64,000 bases of DNA from Calliphora vicina (taxonomy: Eukaryota; Arthropoda; Insecta; Diptera; Calliphoridae). Position 1 is the first letter of the stretch. The number at the start of each line of letters is the position of its first letter. Below are positions 44,690 to 55,993 of the stretch, one piece after another. The notes beneath the pieces are model-generated. The model did no database searches. It was not told the DNA's origin and was given only the letters and a program-made list of their open reading frames with translations. The DNA is taken from NCBI RefSeq assembly GCF_958450345.1, contig NC_088783.1:99815302-99879301 (forward strand), read 5' to 3'. The position numbers were made by a program, and so were the translations under genes.

Positions 44690-46090
44690 AAGAGTGCCGG
44701 GTGGAATATTGTGACACTAGGCCTAAAAGTTAAGTGCTGGAAATTTGAGCCAATTCGGACAACGATTTCTGGACGCGCATTGAGGTCAAAGTTCAGATAT
44801 GTGCAAAATTTTACTATTCAAAATGACCCAAAAACTGTATTATCGACAAAATTCGGAAAAAAATGCTAATTTTTCAGTTTTTGTAAACATTTTGCTACTA
44901 AATAAATACTTTTGCAATTGAATGCAAAATAATTGAAATGTGTAATTATCATTGTAATGAGATATGTGGCAACACTACCCTATTCTGAAAAAATTAAGTT
45001 TTTCTGGCATCATTAACAACTCTCGTTAAATTATCATTATTCTCGTAGCTTCCAAATCGTTTACACGTTTTCCCTAATTTTTATGAAATATTATCTTAGT
45101 TATTATTAAATAAATAAATTGATAAGTATTTGAATTGATCACAAAAAGCGTTTAATTTATATACGAACAAAATCGTTAAAGATATAAATGACAAAATTTG
45201 GTTAAAAAATGTTATCAAAAATTCGCCAGACCATTAACGTGTCTCAGGCCACTTGAACAAGAAATCTAAGAAAAAAATTAACATATATCGGGAAAAATTA
45301 AAATAAAAGTAAATTTTTATTTAAATATATCCGTATTTTATTGTATATGAGTTTTTGTTATCATAGGAAACCATTAACCTATTCGCAGGTATGACCAAAA
45401 AAAATATTTTTTTACTCCATTTTCAAATTTTTAAAAATGTTGTTAAACAAATTTTAGAATTATTTTAATCATAACATGGGGATTTATTCACAATATAATA
45501 GGGAATAAAAATGTGAAAAAGTACGACAATAGTTTTTCCGTACCTGCGATTTAAGTTTTGCGATTTTCAAGAAAAACTAAGTTTTTGTCCATATTTTGGC
45601 GAATGAGCCCAATTTCCTTACTGTTATTAATTTTAAGTAAAACCTGTTCAGAATATTATAGTCCGGGTAATTTTAAATATAGTCTAAAAGTGAAGGTCAA
45701 AGGTAAAATTTTTCAATATTTTAAATTTCTCATGGAAAGATATCGAAATGTTATATATTTTTGGGCCGATTTTGATGAAACTTGGGGAAAATATAACATA
45801 AACTCCAGAATTTAAAATAAGAGCACAAACATTTAAATTAACCCTTAGCAGCACTTGGGGTCAACATGACCCTCAACTTTTAAACCACGAAAAACACAGC
45901 CATTTTGACACCAAGTGCTCTCAAAGGTTAAAATCCATTTTTGCACAGTTGTTGTAAATGTTAGACCCCAATGTATATCTTCTTCAAGTTTCATTAAAAT
46001 CGGGCCAAAATATATAACATTTCGCTATCTTTTCATTAGAAATTCCAAATATTGAAAAATTTGATCTTTAACCTTCACGATATTTCTAAA
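44690..46090. mobile_element. Palindromic repeat B, unsplit copy
   Basis: From about 45220 to 45800 it is the inverted form of 39300-39760 joined to 41175-41410. The stretch 45835-46090 runs in the direct orientation of 39150-39400, so this copy is itself folded back around 45810. It contains 'taacctattcgcaggtatga' and 'gcagcacttggggtcaacat'. Chance frames only (45558-45815). The outer limits are uncertain. Confidence 0.7.
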
Positions 46091-46159
46091 AGCATAAATG
46101 AAATGACCCAGAAATACTTGCATTTAGCTAAACTCTGGAACATATCGGATATTGTTGCA

Positions 46160-46440
46160 ATTTCAATATTGTTGCAAGTTTTTTAACAATATTATAGTCA
46201 CAGTAACTATTTACATAATTGTGGTAACCATAATATGGTTAATTTTACTATTCACATGATTGTATCAACCACATATATGGTTACATATGTATATATGGTT
46301 GTTTGTGACAACCATATTTGTGATGAAAATTTTTATCATAATATGTTGTTCTCAGATTATGATATTCATAAGCCGAGAGCAACATAATATGGTAAGTCCT
46401 TCATCATATAAATGGTTGTCACAAACATATAATTGGCTCG
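46160..46440. repeat. 'accataatatggtt' repeat, second copy
   Basis: Shares 'ttttaacaatattatagtca', 'gattgtatcaacca' and 'atatgttgttctcagattat' with 4425-4655. Non-coding. Confidence 0.7.
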
Positions 46441-47640
46441 TCTTAACAGGACTTGTGCTTCAATACTACTACTTGAATACATCTATTCTATATGACTTAT
46501 TGATATTTCACTTTTTTCACAAATTACTGAAATATTTTATAGAAGTATATACTTTAGCAAAAACTCCAATGCCCTCCCACTTTTAAGTTCCAGTTGAAAT
46601 TACTTCTAATTCTAGGAATAGCCTTTCATAATTCTAGAATATTTTATCCATGAATCCATTAAGATATAGAGCTTGCTTTACTTTTTTATTTAATCAAAGC
46701 ATGTTACATTAACACCATATTATTAAAATAAAACAACTTTTGTTTTCTTATTCAATTTTAAAAAGTTATCCTTTTCGGACAAGTAGAAAATGATATGACT
46801 AGAAAATCAATTTAAAAAAAGAATACTTTATTAAAAAACATACATATGTACATATAATACGCCATAAATTTCAACCAAATACATATGTATTTCAGTTTAG
46901 CAGCAATTAGGATAGCAACAACTCACTGCTCAAAACTGGTATGTATCAATAAAGAAAATTAAGTAATTATTGTGGATGTATTTCAATGAATGTTGATCTT
47001 GACTAATGAATATTAAACTATATTTAGGTTATTTATTAAAATTTAATTATTGGTTTGTAACAAACCCAAAACCGTAGACTACATTTAATAATTGGAAAGT
47101 TAAACCACACATCCGTTGCCAAAAAAAAAAAACAAAAAAAACTAAATTAAATACAATAAACTCTAACACAATAAAGTCATTTTCAGCTGCAACACTTCAG
47201 ACTACAACAACAACACTCTTATGTTGTTTTTCGGTTTGTTTTTGTTGGGCATCCTCAAATGTGTAACGACCGAAAATAAAGAAGTCAAAATGTTTTTAAA
47301 ACACGAAAAATATCAATCTTCTTAACAAATAGAGAACTCGTGTATGGATGTGTTTAAAGCGCCTGTTTGCCGGTACCGATCGCTTTAAAGGTTTTTTTTT
47401 CATCAATGAGTCCAAAGCAGTTGTATGTATGTGTGTGTTTGTGTATTTATAAAATTCCTGAACCTAATATGAGCTATAGTTTGTTATGCTGCCGCCACCG
47501 CAACACGCCCTTTAGGATGAAAACTACTCGTACATGGTTTTCAGCTCACACCATCACAAACTGCCAACCAACACTAAAGAAAAACAGGCCAAGTCCAAAG
47601 AATTATAACCAACGTGATGTTAGAATTGAGTTTCTATAAC
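46441..47640. other. AT-rich then unique CAA-containing island
   Basis: Nothing is recognised to about 47150; then 'gactacaacaacaacactct' and GC-richer DNA follow. A 90-residue frame at 47367-47639 has no domain. Confidence 0.35.
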
Positions 47641-47649
47641 ATTTATAAT

Positions 47650-48180
47650 TCTTTATCAGGTTCTGATGACAAGCGAAGTACATCCGAATTTTATCGGTAT
47701 CGAGATACCATGATTTGTGTTTGAATTCGTAGCATATCTCTTTTGATACTCTACATTTCGGTTGGACCCTTCTATAATATTTTTCGCGACTGTTTTTTGA
47801 AAGAAGATTCTTAGAAAATACGGATGTGTCGGAAATGGCGATGCTGAATAAATTTTGATGCTGATGTGCATTTATTTCATTGATGAGATAATTGCGGCGC
47901 TGAATATAATAAAATCTGATGTTATTCCTATAATTTTAAAATAGAATAGAATGATCCATTTGAAAGGTCCAATTTTCGGAAGGTAACTCTTTCCAGTATT
48001 ACGCCTTTAGACTTCTCATAACCACAATGCAAAAAATCGAGTGGTGTGATATCACACGATCTATGCGCCCAATTGACAGGTGCGGAACGCGAAATTAGCT
48101 AGTCACCAAAATGATTTCTCAATAAAGACTTTGTTGCTCGAAGTGCATGAAACACATTTCTCACAGAGCCCTGGGTTTCG
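47650..48180 (-). pseudogene. mariner-superfamily transposase remnant (NWPPRSCDLTPLD type)
   Basis: The minus strand reads 'HALRATKSLLRNHFGD' stop 'LISRSAPVNWAHRSCDITPL' and 'DFLHCGYEKSK'. This matches the C-terminal half of the transposase family at 38500 and 56973, including the third catalytic Asp. The QQDG Asp region is not recoverable and the tail has many stops. Confidence 0.75.
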
Positions 48181-48300
48181 TAATAAAACAGAATAATTTG
48201 AAGATGTTGTAGGGTTTCTTTGTTTCTTTTTGTGTCTTGGAAAACGCCCCGTGTTGTGCCTATTCCGAAATCTAATATTGTTAATGATCATAGACTCATA

Positions 48301-48481
48301 CAAAGAGAAAACAGATTCGTAGTAGCAACCGAATTTGTTGTCAATTGATAAAGTTGATAAAGAAGTATTTCGGTTGCAGCAACCAAAATTTTATAGGAAC
48401 AACTGTAAAATTCGGTTTCTAATGTAGAATCATTCGATTGGCAACAAATTCGGTTGCTATCACGAATCTGTTTTCTCTGTG
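48301..48481. mobile_element. 181-bp TA-flanked MITE with ~48-bp inverted arms
   Basis: The left end CAAAGAGAAAACAGATTCGT and the inverted right end CACAGAGAAAACAGATTCGT extend through 'agcaaccgaatttgttg'. TA flanks both ends (48299-48300 and 48482-48483). A further self-similar 'cggttgcagcaacc' lies in the centre. Confidence 0.88.
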
Positions 48482-48639
48482 TACATATATATTTTGCCGC
48501 CTCTATTAAATAATTTTAGATAGTTCACTCTGCGGCGCCGAGTGAAATGTGCTTTCCGTCGGGGATCTGTTGTTACATTCTTATTGCTTGGCTTTAATGG
48601 CCAGAGTTTTTGACTTTAGGTGTGTTAAGTCTGGCCTAA

Positions 48640-49290
48640 GGTCATGCTGATGTTATTCGGGAATCTGCTTTGATACTACTTTTATTTATTCAATATGTGA
48701 ATGATCTAAATCTGCGTTACAACTACAAAAACCTGTGGGACAATTTTATTTAAAGATTTTCACAATTCTTAACGAGTCTTTTCATAATTCATTTGCTATC
48801 AATACATCCAAGACTGAAGCGATTATGTTTGGTTTTTGCAATGATCTCTCTGAGAAATTAAGTTTTCGTCTTGCAGATATAGCCATTGAGAGTGTATGCC
48901 AGCATCAATGTTTGAGAGTGGATGTTGATAGTGAACTTTATTTTGCGGTTCTTTTGAATTTGGTATTTGGATGATTTCTTTAACTAATATTACCTACCTT
49001 TTGGCAACCAGAATTAGATTTCTTATGACACATGTTTTATGTTCATGAATTCAACGGTGAATTTTGTGAAATATTATAAACTTTCTTTATTCATAATGTA
49101 ATTACGTATGGGTTTTATGAATTAATGGATCTTGCATATAAAAGATGCAAGATCCATAGATTCATAGAATTTTTAGATTATGTTTCCAAAGATCTTTTGT
49201 AGTGATCTCAAATCTTCTTCTTTTAAGAATGATCACAGATATACACAAAGATCTAAACGTGCTCTTGTACAAACTGAGATCCTGAAAAAT
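48640..49290 (+). pseudogene. Non-LTR retrotransposon reverse transcriptase fragment
   Basis: The plus strand reads 'SALILLLFIQYVNDLNLRY' (from the QGSxLGPLLFxxYxNDL motif). Then 48735-48974 has 'NSFAINTSKTEAIMFG' and 'LSFRLADIAIESV..HQCLRV', the palm and thumb. 'VITYGFYELMDLAYKRCKI' lies near 49100. The YADD segment is deleted. A perfect 13-bp-arm hairpin (atggatcttgcat/atgcaagatccat, 49124-49156) lies at its end. Clade uncertain (jockey/CR1-like). Confidence 0.7.
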
Positions 49291-51235
49291 TTAGAAAAAT
49301 ATTTAAAAAACATATAAGATAACCATGGCCACACTCGATTAAGAAGGAGGAACACAGCAGACCTAAATCTAATCCAAAGACTAGAAGGAAGAATGCCAAT
49401 TTAATCAAAGCAACAATGAATAAACAATTTTTTGTCCGGCACTGGCTGGACTAATAAAATAAGTAATGAAGATACAATAACTAAATGAAAATTGAACAAT
49501 TTTCTAAAGAAACATAAAGAAATAATTGTCTCTGTCTCTACAATGCTTTCATATAAATATAATATTGTATGGTTGCCCCAGTTATAATATTTTGGTCAGG
49601 TACTGTATTTTGTCGTACCAATAACAATATAGTATTTTTGTGCCAGAACAGAAAAAAAGAGCGAAAAAGGAAATTAACAGCCATTAGTCATTTTTTATTG
49701 TAATGCGGCTAATTTGAGAATTGTTTTGGTTTCTTTCCAAAAAAAAAAACCCTCAAACACAGAAAAATAAACTAAAATTAAACTAAATGAAAAAAAACAC
49801 GAAAATAATAAAGAATATACTCTCTCTATAATTAAGTTGGAAATAATTTAACAATGTTTTCATTTGGAACAAATACAAAATACAAGTAGTTTAAATAATT
49901 TTCATGTTCTTAACCGCCGAAACAATTTGTAACTGGGCCATAATGACAGACAGCAGCCACAATCAACTTTAGACCAAAATGATTATAAGCAGAAAAGGCA
50001 GAAGCATTTAAAACAAATATTTTTAAATTACAAACATTATAAAGAAAAAAAAATTAAAGAAAATAAAGAAACGTATTAATATTTCCCTTTTCTAGCTACA
50101 TTTTACAATTTAATTAAGTTTTCTTTACAATACCAGAAGATGGAGACTAATTCGTCATTGTTTTATATCAGATCAGAGCTCTGAGGCTAATTTTAATTGA
50201 GTAACATAATCTATGATTAAATACCACAACAATTCATCACTTTTCTAATGATGCACTGATAGATTTCATCGACCGTATTTTCGTTTCTTAATGTTCCCAG
50301 TGAAATCTGGGCAAGTTGAAGAGAAATTAATTGATGAGTGTTTTTTGAACTTGCCACAAGTATAAATGAAACATACATACACTGAAAAAATAAGGGATAA
50401 TAAAAGTATGCCATGAAAAGCCAAAGTGCAGCGAGGTGGCATAAGACTATGAAACTGTAAATATATTTATTGTCAGTTCCTTTATTGTGATCAAGCAATT
50501 TTATATTCTTTCATCTGTATTCCATTTTCACCCATCAAATTTCTTTAAGTGCATTTAAGTAGCTGTACTTCCTAAAAATTTGATTGTTTTCTTTCACCAA
50601 AAACTAAGACACTGGCCACATGATCTTGTTTACCCACCATTTACTTTGTATGATCAATTATAATGATGTTTAATCATGGGCGATGATGACTTCCCTTCCA
50701 AAAAACCTAAAGACAACATTAACTCAACACAACACACAACTTACACGAGTCTAGGAGCGAGTACTTATTGTACAACAACTCATCACAGATTTAATAAGAG
50801 AAAGATTCCAAGACCAATTATAACATTAAAGTGGCCAACCAGTAGAACATTGTGAATAATTACACAGAAACATACAAAAATTCTATCAAATACTCACATA
50901 ACAAGTTCAAATTTAACCAAAAAAAAAATTGGTTTAATTTTATTTTTTATTTCTATCATCAAGACATTTTGGCTTTGGGCCATATTATTACGAGTAAAAG
51001 ACTTAATGGGATTTTCATGAGCTGCTCGTCGAAGTTGGCGTTTAAACAATTGAGCCATCACTTGCAACTTAAAAATAATGAAATTGTTTCATTTAAAAGT
51101 AGAGTGTAATTAAAGCTAGATCTTTTTTAATTTTGTAGTAGTAATATTTTGTTTAATCATTATGATTTGATGTACAATAATTCATTAAATTTAGGACAAA
51201 TAAAAAATTTGTAGTTTTCATTGGAAGAGTAAATT
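49291..51235. other. AT-rich stretch, nothing recognised
   Basis: Several 60-93-residue frames (for example 50217-50498 minus, 50852-51109 plus) lack domains and lie in A/T-rich DNA. 49600-49700 has 'gtaccaataacaatatagta'-like low complexity. Confidence 0.4.
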
Positions 51236-51239
51236 ATGT

Positions 51240-51640
51240 GTGTTCGCCACTTTTATTAATGTCATATCGTTTAGGTTAGCTCAGCTACCTACTTCCGGTT
51301 ACTTGAGCCCATAATCTGCTTCCTTTGTGATACCCGAATAGGATCATGTTTCGGCACCACAATCTGGATGGTTAGATACCAATCCAATGACATATGAACG
51401 AGTTCATGTTCCGAATATCTGCCTCTAATAAATCCGTTTTGTCTTGTAGAAGTGGTCTGTCGTGATCCTCGAGAGAGCTAAGCAAAGACAGTACATGTGT
51501 TCCATCGATTCTTCCTGACAATTGCTACAGTAATCATTAAAAAGTATATTTAATGTTAACGCATGTACCACAACCCTTATTCGATCTCAAAGCCCCACCA
51601 GAATCCTGAATCTACTACAGTCTTACGAAAACCTTATAAA
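51240..51640 (-). pseudogene. LOA/I/R1-type retrotransposon C-terminal tail
   Basis: The minus strand reads 'NDYCSNCQEESMEHMYC'-like sequence and 'LCLALSRITTDHFYKTKRI' (with a stop at the Tyr position). This is the Cys/His-containing tail (CxxC...H...C) after the RNase H or RT domain of such elements. There are stops and no intact frame. It may belong to the same family as 34257-36780. Confidence 0.6.
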
Positions 51641-51985
51641 ACTTAACAACGTTTAATTTCAAGCAGTATACAAATGTTTTGCTTTCAATCGAATGTACAG
51701 CCTACAGAAAAAAATTATATTATATCTGATTTGTCGTAGAATATAAAATACATAAAGATCTAAATTTGCCATTAAGTGTTAGAAGTTTCTAGAGTAAAAT
51801 AATAAAAAACAATTTATTTAACAACTACATAATTAAGTAGTTAAAAGTCTGGGAGAAAGCAGTAGAACATAATCGTAAAAGTAAGTCGCAGAAGAAAATT
51901 TGTGTAAATAGTTTTAAAGGAACGTTTCGTTTGGATTAGATACAAACTTTCGAAACGAATTTATTTCGAATTTTATAAAATCGTT
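51641..51985. other. AT-rich stretch; TACAGAAAAAAA start at 51704
   Basis: 'cctacagaaaaaaattatat' resembles the start of the 6361 and 63802 repeats. Nothing else is seen. Confidence 0.35.
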
Positions 51986-51989
51986 ACTA

Positions 51990-52268
51990 TTTATGTAAAC
52001 AGCGCCATCTTCTAGAAGTCTCATGAATAATCTAACGGAAAAAACTCGAATATTCTAATTCCACAATGACCACCTTGAGCTTTTAAAGCTACTTCACATT
52101 AAAGGTCTGTTTCACGATGTCGAAAGAAAAATGAGTCGAAAAAATTTGTATGAAAAGCACTCAGTTTTTAAAATTCTTTCGAATAGTTTTCATACAAATT
52201 TGTTCGAATCATTTATCTTTCGACATCGTGAAACAGGCCTTTATTGTCGATCTTGCAATTTTGTAACA
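51990..52268 (-). mobile_element. LTR family A remnant with nested MITE
   Basis: On the minus strand it starts TGTTACAAAATTGCAAGATC and contains 'gttttttccgttagattatt' and 'catgagacttctagaagatg', as in the other family A LTRs. It is interrupted by the MITE 52101-52242. Confidence 0.55.
52101..52242. mobile_element. 142-bp foldback MITE nested in an LTR
   Basis: The ends AAAGGTCTGTTTCACGATGT and (inverted) AAAGGCCTGTTTCACGATGT extend to 'gtcgaaaga' and then 'aatttgtatgaaaa', so arms are 55-65 bp with a short centre. ATT flanks both sides (52098-52100 and 52243-52245), a likely 3-bp target duplication. Confidence 0.88.
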
Positions 52269-52560
52269 ATATGATATCAGAGCTAACATAGAGACGAGAT
52301 GTAATTGTCAAAAACCTAACTCTTCCAACAACAAAATACATTCTAGGCAATGATAAATCGGATACATTCAGCTATCTCAAACGGACATTAGGGCTCTTTT
52401 ATCCGTTGTATGAAATATAGGATGATATTTGCGACATAGATTTTTCAACAGAATTCGAATTAGACGCCGTAGTTTTTTTTAATAATATAAAAACAATTGT
52501 TTTTAATTTTGAGATACTTAGCTGGAGTAGCAATCTATCGTTTAAGATAAAAAATGTATC
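52269..52560. other. AT-rich stretch, nothing recognised
   Basis: 'catagagacgagatgtaatt' and 'gtcaaaaacctaactc' weakly recall the hAT MITE family (catagaga...caaagacctaactc), so 52286-52325 may be a decayed end. Confidence 0.35.
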
Positions 52561-52960
52561 AGTACACTGAAAAAAAAAAATTGAGGAATGAATTATATGA
52601 AAATGGAAAAATCACAACTTTATATTTCAAATGTCACAAAAACGGCTGAAGAGTTTTACTTTGCACACTGGGAAAGAACTTCAATATCTAAAATTCCTCC
52701 GAACCGCTTGAGGATAGAATGTTTTGTTCGGAAATGAATTGAAAAAATCTTAAAAAATGCAAAATTCTTGGTTTTTTGACATTTCGCTATAAATATCTCA
52801 GAAATTAAGAATTGCATTGTTAAGCGGCTCGGAGGAATTAGATATTAAAGTTCTTGCCCAGTGTGCAAAGTTTCGAGCAAAACTCTTCAGCCATTTGTGT
52901 GCCATTTTAAAAACAAGCGAACCTATTTATGGTATTTTTCGATTTTTAACTTGATGAACC
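52560..52960. repeat. Foldback element with ~80-bp arms
   Basis: The left arm (about 52630-52710, 'ggctgaagagttttactttg', 'cacactgggaaagaacttca') is the inverse of the right arm (about 52833-52916, 'gcccagtgtgcaaagtttcg'). Terminal bases and target duplication are not resolved. Starts near 'cactgaaaaaaaaaa'. Confidence 0.75.
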
Positions 52961-53160
52961 GAGCTTGATGTATGATAGCAATGTGAATAGATCATGTCAA
53001 TTGAAAAAATCTTTAAAAAGCTCTAAGGGCCATTGGCGTTAAGTATTCCGTTCTAGTATTTATCCATCAGATATCTGTTCCTACCAACCTAATGCACCCC
53101 CGTAATTTCAGAAAATTAAAGCTCGCTAGAAATTACTAAACTTTTGAAATCACTAAACTA
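52961..53160. other. Short unassigned stretch
   Basis: AT-rich, between two foldback-derived segments; nothing recognised. Confidence 0.35.
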
Positions 53161-53730
53161 TCAATGTTTTTGTCTCGAGACAAAGTTATCGCAAAAAATT
53201 TATAAGAGGATGTATAAGGCTTTCTGAAAGGTAAGTTTTCATAAAATATTTTAAATGAAAAAAATTTAAAAATTTTTGTTACCAAGGGGACCAGGTCCTT
53301 TCAAAAACACCTATTTTTTATGTAAAATTAAACTTTAGGGCAAAAATTCTCAAATCGCATATTCGATATAAAAATATAGTAACCGATTTTAGGTGGCCCA
53401 ATATGTTTCTAATTATTTTGTAAAGGATTCCGATAACCCCTACCCTGGTATAGATATTATAGCCAAAAAACTAAAAATTCCCATTTTTTGGAATTTTTCA
53501 ACACTTTTTTAGGAATTGCGGGATTGCTGATAATAAATTTAAAAATTCGTTTTTATTTTTCCATTTTGAATAGAAAAATCTACATAACTGTGAAATTGTA
53601 TGAAAAACTATTTATAAATAAAAATTTAATTTCAATTCGAAAAATTTGTATCTATGCAAAAATTCAATAAAAAATATTTTTTGTCATATTTTTCAATAAA
53701 GTATTCCATGAATTTTAAATTTCAAAATAA
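53161..53730. mobile_element. CACAGTG-family internal fragment
   Basis: Direct orientation of the left-central part of 39761-41174: 'gttatcgcaaaaaatttata', 'ggggaccaggtcctttcaaa', 'ggtggcccaatatgtttcta', 'aaagtattccatgaatttta'. Both terminal heptamers are missing. It is followed at 53766 by 'gtcgcttacgataatttg' as at 34196. Confidence 0.7.
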
Positions 53731-53849
53731 TCAAAAAAACCTTCTCCTGTAAAATTTGTGTTTTGTCGCTTACGATAATTTGTCGCTAAGGGCTCGAATT
53801 CTTGCAAGAAATGACCGCAAGGTGGTGGTAATGACATTTTTCTTATTTT

Positions 53850-53910
53850 TTATTATTTGTTTATTAACATTATTTGTTTATTAACATTTGTTTATTAACA
53901 TTAATATTTA
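53850..53910. repeat. Short tandem repeat 'atttgtttattaac' x3
   Basis: Three units of 14-17 bp in a row immediately before the retrotransposon ORF1 end. Confidence 0.85.
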
Positions 53911-53911
53911 A

Positions 53912-54025
53912 ACTATTGACGAGTTATTTAATATATTTTCTGGAGCAATAGCTGATCTTCGTAAGTGTACTACAAAAGCAGAACAACTTAATGTTGCAAT
54001 GTCTTTACTCAAATATGCAATCTAA
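53912..54025 (+). pseudogene. Jockey-type retrotransposon ORF1, C-terminal end
   Basis: It reads 'LFNIFSGAIADLRKCTTKAE' then 'QLNVAMSLLKYAI' and stop, after an upstream stop. This is the end of the nucleic-acid-binding ORF1 protein of jockey-clade elements. It overlaps the start of the endonuclease frame, as in jockey elements where ORF1 and ORF2 overlap or touch. Confidence 0.65.
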
Positions 54026-54707
54026 ATCAAAAACTCTACAATGTCTTAAAATAATGCATTGGAACTGTCAAGGCATTACAAACCCATCAGAATCCGTTCC
54101 ACTACATCTTTTTATTAAAGAACAGTCAATAGACGTTCTAATGTTAAACGAAACTTTTCTTACTAAAAGACATAAGCTGCCATTACCCGGATATAAAATC
54201 TACAGAAACGATAGAATTGCTCACATAAAACATAAACTACAGAGTCCATTTCAAACAAAGCTGTTTGAAAATATATGCTTGTCAATAATTATCAACAACA
54301 AAGAAGTCATGTTTATATCGGCTTATTGCCCGAAGTTCACAAACGATTTTCTTGGTGATCTGAATATACTTACAAACGTGCCTGGGGATTTTTTTATTCT
54401 AGGGGATTTTAACGCCCATCACCACAACTGGAACTGTGCAAAAATAAATGAGGCAGGACGTGAGCTATTCAATCACCAATTATCATCAAACTATTATATT
54501 TATTATCCATTAAGTCCAACTAGAATTCCCCCAAACCTTGTTTATAGAAGACCTTCAACAATTGACCTTATAATTACCAACTCATCCTCTTCATTTTCTG
54601 ATATAGATTCCCACCCCTTTAAATTAAATTCTCATCATGTTCCTATATCATTTAGTATAAACGAGAAAATTTTTCTTATAAATTTAAGAAAATACATCTT
54701 ATTTTGA
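53991..54707 (+). pseudogene. Jockey-type retrotransposon ORF2, endonuclease domain only
   Basis: A 238-residue open frame; the ATG at 54015 (MQSKSK) may be the true start. It has the APE-type endonuclease motifs in order: 'IMHWNCQGI', 'DVLMLNETFL' (metal-binding Glu), 'GDFNAHHHNW' (Asp/Asn), 'STIDLIIT' and 'SHHVPISFSI'. This domain nicks target DNA for reverse transcription. Three defects show it is dead: the Gly-rich block after 'YRNDRIA' is deleted, the final SDH reads SHH (catalytic Asp lost), and there is no reverse transcriptase after 54707. Relatively few stops suggest moderate age. Confidence 0.9.
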
Positions 54708-55480
54708 GTTTTTCCAAGTTGGTACATGCAGAAAAAATGTAGACCTAACCCTCGTGGATACATTTGCGGAACATTGTCAAGCTTAATTTTTCGATTTTCG
54801 GGGGTAACATAAAAATAATGGTATCTTTTCAAAAAATTCACAAATAAAAAGTCGTAGAACAAACATTGTTTCTGATACCCCAGAGATTCATTTTCAACAA
54901 TAAAAAAGTTCTTTTTCGCAAAAAGTCGATTTTGAGATATTGCTAGACATATTATAAAAAAGTTTTGTTATTTTTGAATTTAATAAAATTTAATTAAATG
55001 TGTCGAATTTTTTAAATACGAATTACTTTCCAAGCACTCCCCCAGGTCTGGATACTATCTCTGTTTCCAAAAATTAAACAAAATAATCAGGAAAAATAGA
55101 TTTAGCAGGAAAGACAAAGCGAAGAGTTGTTTTTAAGAATTTGATATAAAATATTTTTTTTTGCAAAACTTTAGAGCATCCTATTGTAATAAGCTGATAT
55201 CTATCTATAAGTGTTGTAACTCATTGCACAAACAAATTAATACATTTTCTACAATTTTCAATGTTTATGAACACAAACCAATTCCAGCTGCAAGGGCAAT
55301 TTAATGGCACATTTCTTCTCAATCCCATTGAAAAACTTAAACGCTAAATTATATTTACTGTACACTGTTTGCTTTAAACCAAATTCAGGCAAATTTTGTT
55401 TTGCCAAATTATCAAATAACCAGCATTGGCTTTAAAAATTAATTTTGTATTATTTTTATTACTCGTAAACAATTTAGATA
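54708..55480. other. AT-rich repeat-like DNA, no gene
   Basis: 'ttcgattttcgggggtaaca' and 'ttctgataccccagagattc' have the texture of other degenerate elements here, but I found no second copy. From 55200 on it looks unique and leads into the host exon. Confidence 0.4.
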
Positions 55481-55516
55481 TAGAAAACAGGTTTAAATTG
55501 AAAAAATAAAAAATAA

Positions 55517-55525
55517 TCACTTACC
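55517..55525 (-). promoter_or_regulatory. Splice donor of the host exon (G|GTAAGTGA)
   Basis: The minus strand reads GATGATG|GTAAGTGATT, a full match to the fly 5' splice-site consensus. It falls where protein-like sequence stops and T-rich intron-like DNA starts. Confidence 0.8.
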
Positions 55526-55993
55526 ATCATCATCATTCGATACATTTCCGTCGGCAGCTGGAGGTCCTTGTGGTACATTGTGTTTAGCAGCATGTTGCAA
55601 ATTAGTCTTTGGCAAATTTAAATTAAGTAAAGCTTGTGGCTGCTGCTGTAGCTGGGCGGCAGCAGAAATGCTGGCAGCTACGATTGGCGTTGACTGAGCT
55701 TTTATAATGCTGGCATAAAATGGCAAAGCATTTAGCATGACATTAGTTGGATGCTGCTGAGCTGCTGCAACTGAAGAGTCGGCAGTTTGGGAACACGAAC
55801 TGGTTAATAAACGCTGAAGTGTTAGAAAAGAACTGGTATCGCCGTCAAATAGTCCAGCTTTAATATTTGGTAGTTGTAAGAATGGTGCCCAAGGAGGTAC
55901 ACTCAAATTAGAAGCAGCTGTAGCGGCCAAATACAAGTTTAAAGCCGATGCATCGCGATGTTGAGGGCAAAGTATGAGTCGAACTAGTATTAA
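55525..55993 (-). CDS. Host gene exon, Ala/Gln-rich protein, gene not identified
   Basis: The open frame on the minus strand continues from 55993 to a splice donor. It reads 'ILCPQHRDASALNLYLAA', 'VPPWAPFLQLPNIKAGLF', 'SSFLTLQRLLTSSCSQTA' and 'AAAQLQQQPQALLNLNLP', and ends '..GNVSNDDDG'. It is GC-richer than its surroundings and has Ala and Gln runs and a Leu/Pro-rich patch, typical of fly transcription-factor N-termini; that role is only a guess. It ends exactly at G|GTAAGT. Upstream it either begins at an acceptor (pyrimidine-rich '..tttaccttatag') or continues in the same frame across a TAG into a short ATG-initiated stretch. The rest of the gene lies below 55525, probably left of this window. 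Confidence 0.7.
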
